Program-made: the position numbers and the translations under genes | Source: Cylindrodendrum hubeiense | Taxonomy: Eukaryota > Ascomycota > Sordariomycetes > Hypocreales > Nectriaceae | Length of the DNA stretch: 64,000 bases | Assembly: GCA_014621425.1 (NCBI GenBank) | Contig: JAANBB010000017.1 | Coordinates: 124,001-188,000 of the forward strand | Direction of reading: 5' to 3' | Notes under the pieces: model-generated | The model's input: the letters and a program-made list of their open reading frames with translations, nothing else | What the model was told of the DNA's origin: nothing | The model's database searches: none | Part shown: one piece after another, positions 9,901 through 21,501 of the stretch | Layout: every line of letters begins with the position of its first letter | Position numbering within the stretch: position 1 is the stretch's first letter

Positions 9901-12207
9901 GCACGAGAACAACCACACAAGCTGAGGAGCGTGTGAGCGGCTTCATGCAAGAATCCAATATGCTTAGCGCAGCAGAGCCTTTCTGGCACCCCTTTGGCGT
10001 CGTGAGGGCCTGGGCCTCGATGGACCTCGCAATCTGTGACAACTTCGCTCCATCGCCCTGTACCGTTTTTTTCCTTCGCTCTGTCGCTGTGGTCCTTGCG
10101 CTTGACGTTGACGCGTCGCCTCCCCCACCTGCCACCGGCCAGTATGGAGGAGACAGCCATGGGGCCAGCGATGAATATCAATAGCCCGAATACTATCAGT
10201 GGGGGGAGCCTGTGGACACTCGCAGCTACTGTGCTTCAGCGGGGTGCCCCGCTGTAGCACAGCGGAAGAAGGCACCAACACGCTAGCGAGCAACACGGTC
10301 CAGTAGCCAAGTGTGCAACAGCCGAGATGAGCACTCCTCCAAGCGACACGCTTCGCAGCGGAGGCTCTCCCATGTGCCGGGGGACAGTGGTTTAAACGTC
10401 CAGATACAGGGTTACATGGGGGTGACTGTGAGCAGGCCGACAGGGGATTATTCCGATCGTGCTCCAGCCGATTCTGCTTGCGTCGATGTTTGCGAATGTT
10501 TGCGGATGTTTTGCTGGCGTCCGTTTTATTTCGAGGCGTGCATAGGGGGGAATCTACGTAGTAGGGGAAATCCTCCAGTTGGGGAGGAGTGCAGGTCGGG
10601 GATGCAAGTTGCTGGTCACGAGCTGGTGGGTGCGGACGCGGGTGATGGGATGGGATGCATTGGATTCCCTGTGCAGATGAACGGTGCATTGGCTGGCAGT
10701 ACTTTGTACATACCTCCGGGTGAGTCGACGGCAACTTGGGCAACCAAGGTTCTCGATGCTCGACGCAAGCATGGCATGTATGACGATGCATTTGGCAGAT
10801 GGTTTCAAGGCATTCTGCGTCGCATCCAATACATTGAGTACTACGTGCCTACTTGCCGGAGGTACATTCATGGTAGCGGCCCGGGACCCACACCCACCCT
10901 CCCGGCGCGTGGTGTGGTGGGTGGGTGGTCCAGCCAGCCCAGCCCAGCCCATGCCATGGTTCGGCGAGATGCGAAAAATATACTACTATGTAGTATGTAG
11001 AGGAAAATTGCAGCGGAGGCGGCGCATGTGCGTGTCGATCCAGCCGGGCCAGGATGTTTCCAGGTTTGGGTTTCAGGGACTCGACGCTGCACCTCGGGCT
11101 GGGCGCTACGCTGTGACGTATCCAGTGCGACTCTGGCCAGACGGAGTGGCATTTCGACATGATGGCCCAGCCTGTATGAGGCGAGTGTAGCGCGTGTAGT
11201 GCGTGCAGTGCGTGCGGTGTGTGCAGTGTAGTGTGTGTCCAGCATCAAGGGCCCAGACCGCGGTGCAAAAAACCAGGCCAGGCCCAGCTCAGCGCGGCTG
11301 GGATAAGGGGAACGAAGCCATCGCCAGCGTCATTGTACTGCAGCGTGCAGGCGTGCTACGTAGAACCACACCACCATCAGCACCAACCTCCACCGCGCCA
11401 ACCACCATTTTCATCGCCAACTACCAGCTTGGCAAGGCCCTGCACTGGCACGACACAGCCCACGGAGCGAGTTTCTTCCACGGCGAGATCTGTGCTGAAC
11501 CTGCTTTTTTCCTTCTTCCCTCTCCTTGCTGGGGGGGTGCCCTTTTCAGACCGCTCCAGAATCGGCTCCTTTGCGGCTTTGAGCTCAGACATTGACTTAT
11601 TATTAGGTGGCTTTGCTCCCACCTCAATCCCCCTTTCCCGTCGCCTTCCTTGCATCGCTGTGTTTCGACTCAACCACGCTCGGGGATATTGAGAATCTCG
11701 ACCGTCCTCGTCCACGCACCGCTCCGCGTCCAGATTGCTTTTCGTATTTATTCCGAGCCGTCGACGCGAAAGGCGCCCGTCCGAGAATCTGGGATTGCAC
11801 CTGCTGGACCTAATTTACCTGGCACCTGTCGGCCCCGCCAGCGCAGCGCACGCACGCCCACACGCCCACAAGCCCACCCGTGCAACGCAGTGATCCACAC
11901 ACCCCCCGGCAATCTCCAGCTTTCCAGCTGGCCCAGGTCCCAACTGCGCAACCTGAGTCTAGCTCTGGCCATCCCTTCGCAAATCTCCACCACCCGTCCA
12001 ACCGCCGACGCACGCCCAAGCCATAATTAAGCACCCGATATCCTCCTCCAATTTCTTGGCCTTCTCTTCTCCTCTCTTCGCATCGATCGCTATATCGCTT
12101 CGTCTCTCACTCTCGCCAAGGAGGGATTCGAGCAGACATCACCACCACCAGCTACACCAGCTACACCAACAACAGCCTGCGAGAGAGACTGTTACACCTT
12201 CGCCATC
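6973..12207. other. 5.2-kb gene-free stretch and long leader of the DUF221 channel gene
   Basis: No open frame here resembles a known family or shows coherent exons on either strand. The left part (about 7280-8110) is AT-richer. A 10-bp tandem repeat lies at 8787-8838 and a short hairpin-forming palindrome at 10237-10252. A GTGTAGY-type simple repeat lies near 11186-11240. The last kilobase (11300-12200) is pyrimidine-rich with many CACC/CTC runs and probably carries the promoter and 5' leader of the channel gene at 12208. Confidence 0.5.
8787..8838. repeat. 10-bp tandem repeat, about five imperfect copies
   Basis: Units of the form GGGTCAATGA follow each other with single-base variants (GGGTCGATGA, GGTCAATGA). 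It is non-coding and lies in the gene-free stretch. Confidence 0.85.
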
Positions 12208-15011
12208 ATGGGTGCCTTCATCAGTTGGCTGAAGACCAACCTTCCCTCCGACCCGGCAAGTGGCGAGGCCCGGTCGGATCCCCCTCAGTCGCTATCGGGT
12301 TTGTTCTCCCCAATCGCCCACAATGGCCCCTTCTAACGTGCAATCCCTCAGGCATGGTCTCGACGCTGGTCCCTATCCTCGTCGTCGCCGGCATCTACCT
12401 CGTCATCTTCCTCCTAATTCGCCGCTCCAATTCGCGGTTCTATGCGCCTAGGACCTACCTGGGGTCCATCCGAGAAAAGTACATGCCTCCCAACCGAACC
12501 CCGTACCCGACCAACTTTTTACTAACGCGTTCGACAGTGAACGGAGCCCAGAGCTCTCCGCCGGCCTTTTCAGCTGGTTCGGTAGCTTCTGGAAGATCCC
12601 CGACGCCTACGCCCTCCAGCACCAGAGTCTCGACGCCTATCTCTTCATTCGCTACCTCCGTGTCCTATGTACCGTTTGCTTCGTGAGCTTGTGCATCACC
12701 TGGCCCATCCTCTTCCCCATCAATGCCACTGGTGGCGGCGGCCAGGAGCAGCTCGAGATCCTCTCTTACAGCAACATCAACATCAAGACGCAGGCGAACC
12801 GCCTCTACGCCCATGTCTTCGTCGCATGGCTTGTATACGGATTCCTCATGTACACGATCCTCCGAGAGTGCATCTACTACATCAACGTCCGCCAGGCTTT
12901 CCTCCTCTCGCCCACCTACTCGAAACGCATGTCCTCGCGCACCGTGCTCTTCACTTCCGTCCCCGAGGACTACCTTGACGAAGCCCGCATCCGCAACCTT
13001 TTCAACGGCAAGGCCAAGAATGTCTGGCTCGTCGGCGACACCACGGACCTCGAGAAGCTCGTCGAGGAGCGTGATGACGCTGCCATGAAGCTCGAGAAGG
13101 GAGAAGTCAAGCTGCTGAAGCTTGTCAACAAGGAGCGAATCGCCGCTATCAAGAAGGGTGGCCAGGATGAGAAGTCCCCCGCCACTGCCGATCCCGAGTC
13201 CGGAAGCATCGCCGCCCGCTGGATTCCCGACAAGAAGCGCCCCTCGCACCGCCTCGGCGCCCTGGGTCTCATTGGCAAGAAGGTCGACACTATTGAATGG
13301 AGCCGCGAGGAGCTGGTCAAGCTCATCCCCCAGGTCGACGCCGCCCAGGCCGACTTTGTCTCTGGCAACTCCAAGAAGGCCCCCGCCGTCTTCGTCGAGT
13401 TCCACACCCAGTCAGATGCTCAGGACGCCTTCCAGACCGTTACCCACCACCAGTCTCTTCGCATGGCTCCTCGCTACATTGGTGTCCAGCCCAACGAGAT
13501 CGTCTGGAAGAGCTTGTTCATTCCTTGGTGGCAACTGTTCCTGCGCCGCTACGTTGTCTTTGCTTTCATCGCGGCCATGATTATCTTCTGGGCCATCCCC
13601 GTTGGTATCGTCGGTATTATTGCTCAGGTTTCCACTCTCCAGAAGATCCAGGGATTGACCTGGATTGCTGATATCCCTCCGGTAAGTAACTCTCTTGTTT
13701 CTTGGACTGATCAAATTCTGACATTTCCCTGCAGATCATCCTTGGCCTCATTTCTGGTCTCCTACCCTCCGTCGCCCTGGCTATCCTCATGTCCCTGGTG
13801 CCCGTCATTATGCGTATCTGTGCCAAGAAGGCCGGTGCCGTTTCCGTGTCGCAGGCCGAGCTCTTCACCCAGAATGCCTACTTCATCTTCCAGGTCGTCC
13901 AGGTCTTTTTGATTCGAACCATCACCGATAGTGCCGCAAGCACCATCACTGGTATTGTCGCGGATCCTAGCAGTGTCTTTGACATCCTTTCCACGGCGCT
14001 CCCTACCTCGTCCAACTTCTATATTTCCTACTTCATTGTTCAGGGTCTCTCCATCGCCATGGGCGTGCTTACTCAAGTCGTGGGCTGCTTCATCTTCCAA
14101 ATTCTGTACAAGTACCTGGCTGGCACTCCCCGAGCCATGTACACCAAGTGGACTACTCTCAGCAGTCTGTCTTGGGGAAGTCTGCTGCCCGTTTACACCA
14201 ACATTGCTGTCATTAGTAAGTTGATTCTCTCTGCTCGCGAGTGTGCAACCATGTTTACTAACTGTCACTGATAGGCATCACCTACTCGGTTATTGCTCCC
14301 TTGATGCTCTTCTGGTCTACCCTTGGTATGGGCTTGTTCTACCTCGCATACCGATACAACGTCCTGTTCGTCACCGATACCGTCATCGACACCCGCGGTC
14401 TCATCTACCCCCGTGCTCTCAAGCAGCTCTTCGTCGGCATTTACCTCGCCGAGATCTGCATGATTGGACTATTCGCCTGCTCCAAGGCTGGTGGACCCGC
14501 TGCCCTCATGGTTGTTTTCCTCATCTTCACCGTTCTGTTCCAGATCACCATCTCCAACGCCCTGGATCCCCTCCTGTACAGCCTCCCTCGCTCGCTCGAG
14601 GTTGAGGAGGAGGCTATTCAGGCGGGCCAGCAGGTGGAGAACGGCCAAGGCACCACTGATGTGGGTGTCACCAAGACCGGCAACTTCGTCATGAAGTACC
14701 TCAAGCCCTGGATGTACGCCGACTACCAGACCCTCCGCAAGCTGGTGCCCGCGGATCAGTCCGCGGACCTCGACCGCCAGTATACGGACGATGTTGTGGC
14801 CAACGCGTACTGGCATCCGGCTGCGACTAGCCCCACTCCTGTGCTCTGGATCCCTGAGGACCCCGCTGGTGTGTCCAGGCAGGAAGTTGCCATTACTAGC
14901 AAGGTGATCCCCATCACCGATGAGGGTTGCTCTCTGGACGACAAGAACAACATTGTGTGGGACACCGTTGGAGCTCGCCCTCCGATCTGGAGTGAGAAGA
15001 TTTACTACTAG
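12208..15011 (+). CDS. DUF221 (CSC1/OSCA/TMEM63) channel, Phm7/Rsn1-type
   Basis: Five exons: 12208-12298, 12352-12478, 12538-13681, 13735-14215 and 14275-15011, giving 859 residues. All introns are 53-59 nt with GT..AG ends and CTAAC or similar branch sites. The protein begins with an N-terminal membrane segment (LVPILVVAGIYLVIFLLI) and the RSN1-type amphipathic region (FSWFGSFWKIPDAYALQHQSLDAYLF). Two further helices and a cytosolic RRM-like loop (SRTVLFTSVPEDYLDEARIRNLF) come next, then the multi-helix DUF221 core starting RRYVVFAFIAAMIIFWAIP. The tail has the Phm7 signature NAYWHPA...LWIPEDPAGVSRQE. Family members are osmosensitive, calcium-permeable cation channels; yeast Phm7/Rsn1 relatives sit in the plasma membrane or internal membranes. 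Channel activity of this protein is inferred. Exon 1 is short and its ATG choice rests on frame and splice continuity. Confidence 0.93.
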
Positions 15012-16997
15012 AGGAGGTTTTTATGTGTGATACCCAAAGTGCTCATCGGCTATCAGGCCGTTCAGACTGAATGTTTTTTTTAAACGGAGGAGGGTGGTGG
15101 TTGAGTGAGAATGGAAGGATGGAATGGATGGAATGTCATTGAATAAAGTCATGTAGTTGGCTTGGATATGGATTAGTATCATGGTCTAGGTAGAGTTCTC
15201 GCGAAGAACAGGTTACGTTAATGAGCATTAATTGCTATTCGCACACACATGCATGTTGCCATTTACGCACTAGTGAACACCCACTTATTAAAGAGAGAAT
15301 TATCAACAGCGCGAATAGTAATGCTCGTGTTAATTATTGTGTCGATGGCGATTGAGTTGCATACCTATTGAGATGCTAATGCATGCACGATTCAATGGAC
15401 GAACTACTGCTACCCACTGCTACGATTGCAAGAAAAATGGTCACAGCTGTCCAATAACGAAGCATTGCGGAGGCTGACGAGTCCATTTGTGTGCTTTGGG
15501 CCCCTCCCAAGTAACTTTGGGCAGATGGTTGATTGGGCAACTGAGTACGTAGTTGCGTAGTGGAAGTTATAAGTTGCACAAGGTTCCCTTGACAGGGCGT
15601 GAAGGTTATGCTTCCCGTGAAATGCGGTGTACGTAGTAGGTGGTACGACAAAAGAAAAACGGGACGGTTTTCCACAATTGGGACTGCCAGAGAAGGTTTG
15701 CGGTGGTGGTTTTGGTGGTGTTTTCTGGTGGTTGATGGGGTGAATCACGGAGAGTCAACAGGGATTCCTTGAGTGAGAGGGCGACAGGCGGGAAATCACC
15801 CACTTGCCGAGCCGCCGGTTCTGTTTGTGACGAGGCCGCAGGGCACACGCGCCGCCACAAGACATTGGTACACCGCCGTGGCTCGCGGCCGTCACCGAGA
15901 GAGAGCCGAGAGAAGGCCAAGGGGACGGTCAGCAGGCCGCGCAGCTGATACAAAACGAATGTGAAGAATCAGTTGGGGCTGTATCTGGTTTGTTGGTGGC
16001 GCACCAGTTGCCTTGGTCAACGGGACACAACACGTAGCGACAGTACAGAGAGTAGCGAGTACCTACACTGAGGCGATAGCGTTTCCTCCCCCCCACCACA
16101 GAGCCGGACACCCGCTGCAGTGTTGCCCCGGCAACGCCACTCCCACAACAACCACAACAAAGCCATTCTTCCCCTCCCAGCGAACCACGCCTCCACCGGT
16201 GACCCTTCGCGGACGACTCAGGCCCGCGTCATTGGTCGCTCGCCGCTCCATATCGGACGATGCTTAGCGGGCCTCCCTCCTTGACCAGGGACCCGGCGCG
16301 CTACAGCAGCGGAAGTCAACTCTGTTTCGCTGGTTCGTCCAGCATCGACGACTAATCCCGGGCGGTGGCTCACCCACTTCGCTCCGGGCCACGACGCATC
16401 CCTGCCCCCTCTGCACTCTGCCCCTCGACGGCTTTCCGCAACAGGAAAAGCAAACGGAAACCAAGGGAAAGCAAAGGCCAAAGCCTCTCACGGGTCTGGG
16501 GTGCTAGCAAGCACGGACTCCTTCTTGTTCCTTCCCGCGCTGCTCTCTCTCTACTCTCTCACCTTGCTTCTCCTGCTCAGCTCTTACTCACTCCTTGTTC
16601 AGTTTCTCTTGGGGCGGCCAGATAATCAGACCCGCGAGACCATCAGTGATACCCTGACGCCCGCCGAGACCGAGATTTGAAGCCTAACACACCAGAGCTT
16701 TTCGAACTTCCCCTGCTACTAGGGCCATTGATCACGGGTGCGAATTGGACACTCTTATTCAAGACCCTGACAACACACTCCCTACTATACATCGATCGAC
16801 GCCAGACGACCAAGAACGGGGCAACGTCGCGGCACCGACACTAGGAGAACAACCACTACCCGGCGATGGTGATCTGAGGGCATCGTCGCCGAACGGGCTG
16901 CTCGACGAAGAATACGACGACGCTATCAAGCAATAAGACACGGCCAACACGAGCACCACCACGCCTGTCGACCACTACAATCCTTACTATTACTACG
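15012..16997. other. Spacer and leader upstream of the kelch protein gene
   Basis: No gene is recognised. The first 600 bases are AT-rich 3' flank of the channel gene. From about 16530 the sequence becomes pyrimidine-rich (CTCTCT runs around 16540-16570) and then A/C-rich, typical of a fungal promoter and 5' leader for the gene at 16998. Confidence 0.45.
15142..15147 (+). terminator. Candidate polyadenylation signal of the DUF221 gene
   Basis: A perfect AATAAA hexamer about 130 bases after the stop codon, in an A/G-rich context. Many fungal genes lack the exact hexamer, so its use is probable but not proven. Confidence 0.45.
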
Positions 16998-19900
16998 ATG
17001 GCTTCAACAACAAGGGCCAGCAGCAGCAGCCGCCGCCGCGGCCATACTCGGCGGTCATCGTCAACCACAGCCATCAGCGCCGCCGCGCTGCTGTTCGCAA
17101 CCACACCACTCGCCTCGGCGCACTCTTTCCCCTACGTCCCCACCCAGGTCCTCCTCACCGGCCCCGCGTGCGCCGACTCTATGACACCGTGTGAGGGTAG
17201 CGACCTCGCCTACATCTTCCGCCAGACCGACGCGGGCAGCGTCGAGTTTCGCTCTCTCAACTTCTCCTCCTCTAGTATCGGCGAGGACCTCGATCTCGAC
17301 TCTCCAACTGGCACCAAGCTACCATTCCTCGACGGCAAAACCGATACCACGTCATTTGGTGCCGCGAGGACGCCCAATGGCACCCTGCTTGTCTATGCGG
17401 GAGACTGCGAGACTGGGACTGGGAATGTGTGGAGCTACACCAGCCAAGGCGATGAATGGGTCAGGAGAGGACTCGACGATGACGGCGATGGGACTAGAGG
17501 TCCATATTTCCTGGGCGGAACTGTAGCCTTCTCTTCGACACTCTCGCCAGAGATGGACCAGCCAACCATATATACCTATGGCGGCATGTGCAGCAGCCCC
17601 ACGGACAATACTACAGAGTGGCAAGCTGATGCCAATTACACCAAGTCGATGCTGAGCCTCTCACCAGAGAAGGAGGATAACGACACAGGCTACTCACTCA
17701 GCCTCGCCTCAAGCGCTGGCCCGAGCACACCCATCGCTGGCTTCACCCTGACTGGCTTGACCCCGTCCATAGCCAATAAGTCTGGAATTGTGACGCAGCA
17801 AGCCAGTTGGGTGTTATTGGGTGGGCATTCTGATACGGCCTTTATCAATATGAGTACCGCGGCCGTATGGAATCTGCCTGCAGAGTCGTGGACATATGTG
17901 TCTATCCAGGCGCCAGAAGACAGCCTGCGCAATACGGACCTCGCTGTCAAGGACGAGAGCAGCAACGACAATACAGCTCGTCGTCGGGCTACGACTATTG
18001 ATGATGTCTACAGCCGATCCGGCCACACAGCAACCCTGAGCGAGGACGGCTCGTCGATTGTCGTGCTCGGCGGATGGGTTGGAGATGTCGAGACGCCTGC
18101 GGAGCCGCAGTTAGCCATCCTCGAAATGAGCGAGGCGTATAGCGGATGGCAGTGGAGTATCCCGGCGAAGCAGCCTGACGTCGACCTCTATGGCCACGGC
18201 GCAGCGGTGCTCCCTGGAAACGTCATGATGGTGTATGGCGGATGGGAGATGAGCTCTTCATCTAGCAAAAAGAGCAAGCGCGGGGCATCGACAACTGCCC
18301 GGTATTTCAACCTCACATCGATGGCTTGGGTGTCCTCCTATAAGAACCCCGATGCCGATCGTGAGCCTACTGATGATGGGAATGCCCCCAAGGAGGGCGG
18401 CCAGCCGACCGCGAAGCGCCTGGGTTTAGGACTCGGACTGGGCTTTGGTGTCGCGGCCGTTCTCGCCGTGAGTGTCGCTGGGCTGTGTTGGTACAGGAGA
18501 AAGAAGCAACAACGCGAATCCCGCGACCAAGCCGTCCGAGCACTATCCCAGGATGCGAGCCACTTCCTTCCTGACCACCACGACGAGATGATAGAGCGAA
18601 ACGATGACCCTTGGGGCACTGACGGATGGTATGGTACCGGACAGGACCCTTACCAAGCCGGCGAGCGATCCCTGGGTTATGAGTCTCTCAGGGGTAACCG
18701 GGGCGGTGCCTTTACTGGTCCGCTGCCGGGATTGCACATCCCAAGGAAGCCCGTATCGAGACAGTTGCGCGGAGGTTATGTGCAGACGGCAACACACCCG
18801 GCGAGCTTTGTGTCCATGCCAGGACAAATTCATCCCATTTACGAGGATGACGAGGAGGAGTCGTTTCACCACTTACACAAGGAAGAAGTCCATACGCCCA
18901 CTTCAGATGCTCCTTCAGACCCCTTCCAAACGCCTACCCAAAGCAACATGCCACCGCCCCTTTTTGCATCCGGTGGCCGAGGGTCCGCTACACCGAGCCC
19001 GGAGGGACCGCGACATGATCCTGAGGTGCAGGACTGGGTGTCGGATGTGGATGCTGCAGACGCCATGCTGGCGAGGATGAACAGCCGGGGCCACCAAGGC
19101 CGTGTGTCGCCTACGCGGCCCAGCTCTTACCGCGCGGTTGCGCTTCGTGATGACGAATCTCGGAGTGGATCTAACTTGTCCGAGTCCACACGCAGCACGA
19201 CGGACAGCTTGAAGCAGACATCAGGAGGACGGCGTAACACACTTGCCCCTCTGATGCTGGGAGGTGGCGTTGAGCACCCCAAGCCTGGCAGCTCGTCGTC
19301 AAGTAGCTACAACACAGCTCGTTCCTCATTCGGAGCGCTGCAGGCCGAAGGACCTTCACTGCTGTTGGGCCGCAACTATGATGAGGATGAGCCTCCACAG
19401 CCATCTTCACCATCCAAGTCGAAGCCTCGCCGAGGTTGGCTCGGCTCCCTGCGTCGTGTCTTCTCCAACTCCAGCACACCCACATCGTCCCGTGAGGACA
19501 TGTCTCAAGTGCGTCGGTCATTCGACCAGGAGACCGTTGGTGGTGATTACGAACCCGGTCTCGTAGGCATGCACGGTGAGCTTCTTAGGCGGAAGCAAGG
19601 CCGGCAGGGCTGGGAAGAGGGTGGTGAGGGAGCCCTGGGGACCAATGCCATGGCGTCGGGTGCGGAGCGTTCCCCTGAGACGGACTGGGACATTGAGCGG
19701 GCCGTCGAGCAGCGCCTTGTACAAGTCATGTTCACGGTACCGCGCGAGCGTCTGCGGGTCGTAAACGGTGACGCGGACGGCTCTGACCGGGATGATGAGA
19801 TCCCCGTGCAGCCGCAGGCGGCGGTGCTGGTGGACCCGGAGAAGGAAAGCCAGCTGTCGATGGATGCGGGGAGCAGTATCCACGAGAAGATGCTTGAGCA

Positions 19901-20414
19901 GGACGATGTCTTCCGTGTGACGGATGACGAGAAGAAGGACGACAAACCTGATCTGCTGTTCAATGAGAAGATGGAGGATGAGGCTGCGGAGACGCTTCTC
20001 CGCGACGATGAAAAGGACCATCCTCGCCATGAGCAACAAGAAGAACCGCAACAACCGCAGCAACCACAACCTATTCACCTTCAACCCATCCGCCCTCTCT
20101 TCAACCATCAACCGCCTTCGCCCTCGCCATCACCACCACCTGACGCAAACACGGCCTCCCGCCACAACCGTAACCTTTCTGCCGACACCGCCAACACGGT
20201 TCCCTACATGCACCACCTTGACCTCGAACCTATTGAGACTCACTTCTCTCACTCTACCGACGGCTCTGCCGCCCGTCGACACTCGGGTATTGTATTTGAG
20301 GCCCAAGCCGTGCCCTTGACGCGCGAGAGGGCCCGCACGACTCGAGTGTTACAGATGGTCGATAGTTTCGAATCCTTAAGTCGCGAGGGGAGTCCGACGC
20401 ACGAGAAGAATTAG
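16998..20414 (+). CDS. Kelch/galactose-oxidase-like single-pass membrane protein (1138 aa)
   Basis: One long uninterrupted frame from ATG 16998. A basic, serine-rich N-terminus leads into a hydrophobic signal segment ending LASA-HSF (about residues 24-42). An extracellular region of roughly 400 residues has kelch-like blades: repeated hydrophobic-GG turns such as FLGGTVAF, YTYGGMC, WVLLGGHSD, IVVLGGWVGD and MMVYGGWEM, each paired with a tryptophan, plus several N-x-S/T sites. A single membrane helix (GLGLGFGVAAVLAVSVAGLCWY, about 476-496) is followed by basic residues and a cytosolic tail of about 640 residues that is disordered and rich in serine, proline, acidic and glutamine stretches. The architecture suggests a cell-surface sensor or wall-associated receptor; ligand and pathway are unknown. 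The tail contains conserved-looking short blocks (WLGSLRRVFSNSSTP; ERAVEQRLVQVMFTVPRERLRVV) worth testing as docking sites. Confidence 0.85.
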   Translation: MASTTRASSSSRRRGHTRRSSSTTAISAAALLFATTPLASAHSFPYVPTQVLLTGPACADSMTPCEGSDLAYIFRQTDAGSVEFRSLNFSSSSIGEDLDLDSPTGTKLPFLDGKTDTTSFGAARTPNGTLLVYAGDCETGTGNVWSYTSQGDEWVRRGLDDDGDGTRGPYFLGGTVAFSSTLSPEMDQPTIYTYGGMCSSPTDNTTEWQADANYTKSMLSLSPEKEDNDTGYSLSLASSAGPSTPIAGFTLTGLTPSIANKSGIVTQQASWVLLGGHSDTAFINMSTAAVWNLPAESWTYVSIQAPEDSLRNTDLAVKDESSNDNTARRRATTIDDVYSRSGHTATLSEDGSSIVVLGGWVGDVETPAEPQLAILEMSEAYSGWQWSIPAKQPDVDLYGHGAAVLPGNVMMVYGGWEMSSSSSKKSKRGASTTARYFNLTSMAWVSSYKNPDADREPTDDGNAPKEGGQPTAKRLGLGLGLGFGVAAVLAVSVAGLCWYRRKKQQRESRDQAVRALSQDASHFLPDHHDEMIERNDDPWGTDGWYGTGQDPYQAGERSLGYESLRGNRGGAFTGPLPGLHIPRKPVSRQLRGGYVQTATHPASFVSMPGQIHPIYEDDEEESFHHLHKEEVHTPTSDAPSDPFQTPTQSNMPPPLFASGGRGSATPSPEGPRHDPEVQDWVSDVDAADAMLARMNSRGHQGRVSPTRPSSYRAVALRDDESRSGSNLSESTRSTTDSLKQTSGGRRNTLAPLMLGGGVEHPKPGSSSSSSYNTARSSFGALQAEGPSLLLGRNYDEDEPPQPSSPSKSKPRRGWLGSLRRVFSNSSTPTSSREDMSQVRRSFDQETVGGDYEPGLVGMHGELLRRKQGRQGWEEGGEGALGTNAMASGAERSPETDWDIERAVEQRLVQVMFTVPRERLRVVNGDADGSDRDDEIPVQPQAAVLVDPEKESQLSMDAGSSIHEKMLEQDDVFRVTDDEKKDDKPDLLFNEKMEDEAAETLLRDDEKDHPRHEQQEEPQQPQQPQPIHLQPIRPLFNHQPPSPSPSPPPDANTASRHNRNLSADTANTVPYMHHLDLEPIETHFSHSTDGSAARRHSGIVFEAQAVPLTRERARTTRVLQMVDSFESLSREGSPTHEKN

Positions 20415-21501
20415 AGAGCTACGGGTAAAAACTTGGAGCTCGAAATGAGAGGCTGGCAGAGAAGCAGCGAAAGACAGAGGCGAACTATCAAAAGGAGATA
20501 CCACGAAGGGATGGCGTCTGTTTCTTTATTCCGTCTAAGCTAGGAGCAAACGGGGGTTCTTTGGGACTTTGCTTTGCTATACAGGCTTGGGATGGGAGTA
20601 TGGAACCAGGATTTATATATGCCTTGACGGACGGGGACATCGGATTGTATGTATTGTATGTTATCAGGGATGTATGTGCGTATGGTATATATATACGCAC
20701 CAGGACGAGATTTACATAGTGTGCTGGAGGACGGAAACCCCGAAGCGAGGCACCGGGGGGGATTTGGACGATTTTGTTTTATGCCGGGATTTCTGGGTTG
20801 ATTTCTCTTGGGAGTTGGAGCAGAAGGATAGCGGATCAGAACTGATCAAAGGATACAATTGCAATTATTTCACTCGACTTCAAGGCATTCTCTTGTGCTC
20901 GTTTCAGTCCCTAGTTTACGGGCCGTTCTATTGTATTTGTGGTATCAAGTCTCGATGCAGAGAAAATATCGAGGTGTCATCACCGCCTTATGCTCTTACG
21001 TCTACCGAGCTCGCCGTAGCTCCCGACTGGTGGCTCAACGAATGCGATGCAATGCGTGACAACACATCCCAGAATGCTCCACGACGGGGTGCACCGTGCT
21101 TTTTACGAGGGAAAGTAAACAACAACCCGAGAGTCCGTTTAGCAGTCGAATCGCGATGCTTGGGAAAAAGGGGGGCGTGAAGTGTACAATACGTCGTAAT
21201 TATGTGCTGTATTGGCCTCGTCCCTGACGATCCGGCCATCGCCTCCCCCTGGTGAAACGCGTACCCGGCGCCACCGGCTCCACGTCAGATGCAGGGGGCG
21301 GGTCTGGGTGATCAGCGGGGGAATGAGAAGGTCAGCTATTGAGCGACGAGGTTCACAAAAAAATGTGAAAAGGTGGGATGATCTTCGTCATCGGGTTTGT
21401 TATTCGCCGGGATGTGGTGTTGGCCGGGTGGTCCTTGAGATTGGAGGAGTGTCTTGATTATCTGTGTGTGGATTGTGGATGCGGATCGTCGGTGGTTCCG
21501 A
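20415..21501. other. Convergent intergenic spacer
   Basis: Lies between the kelch gene stop and the PLC gene stop. It contains a TATATATA run near 20686-20694 and a 203-codon open frame (20569-21180) with no family resemblance, which I take as chance. Confidence 0.45.

Noticed and set aside
10311..11000. 229-codon plus-strand open frame in the first gene desert
   Set aside because: No recognisable motif, and it overlaps a similarly long opposite-strand frame; judged chance in GC-rich DNA.
12665..13405. 246-codon minus-strand frame within the DUF221 channel gene
   Set aside because: Antisense shadow of exon 3; acidic, leucine-rich and without motifs.
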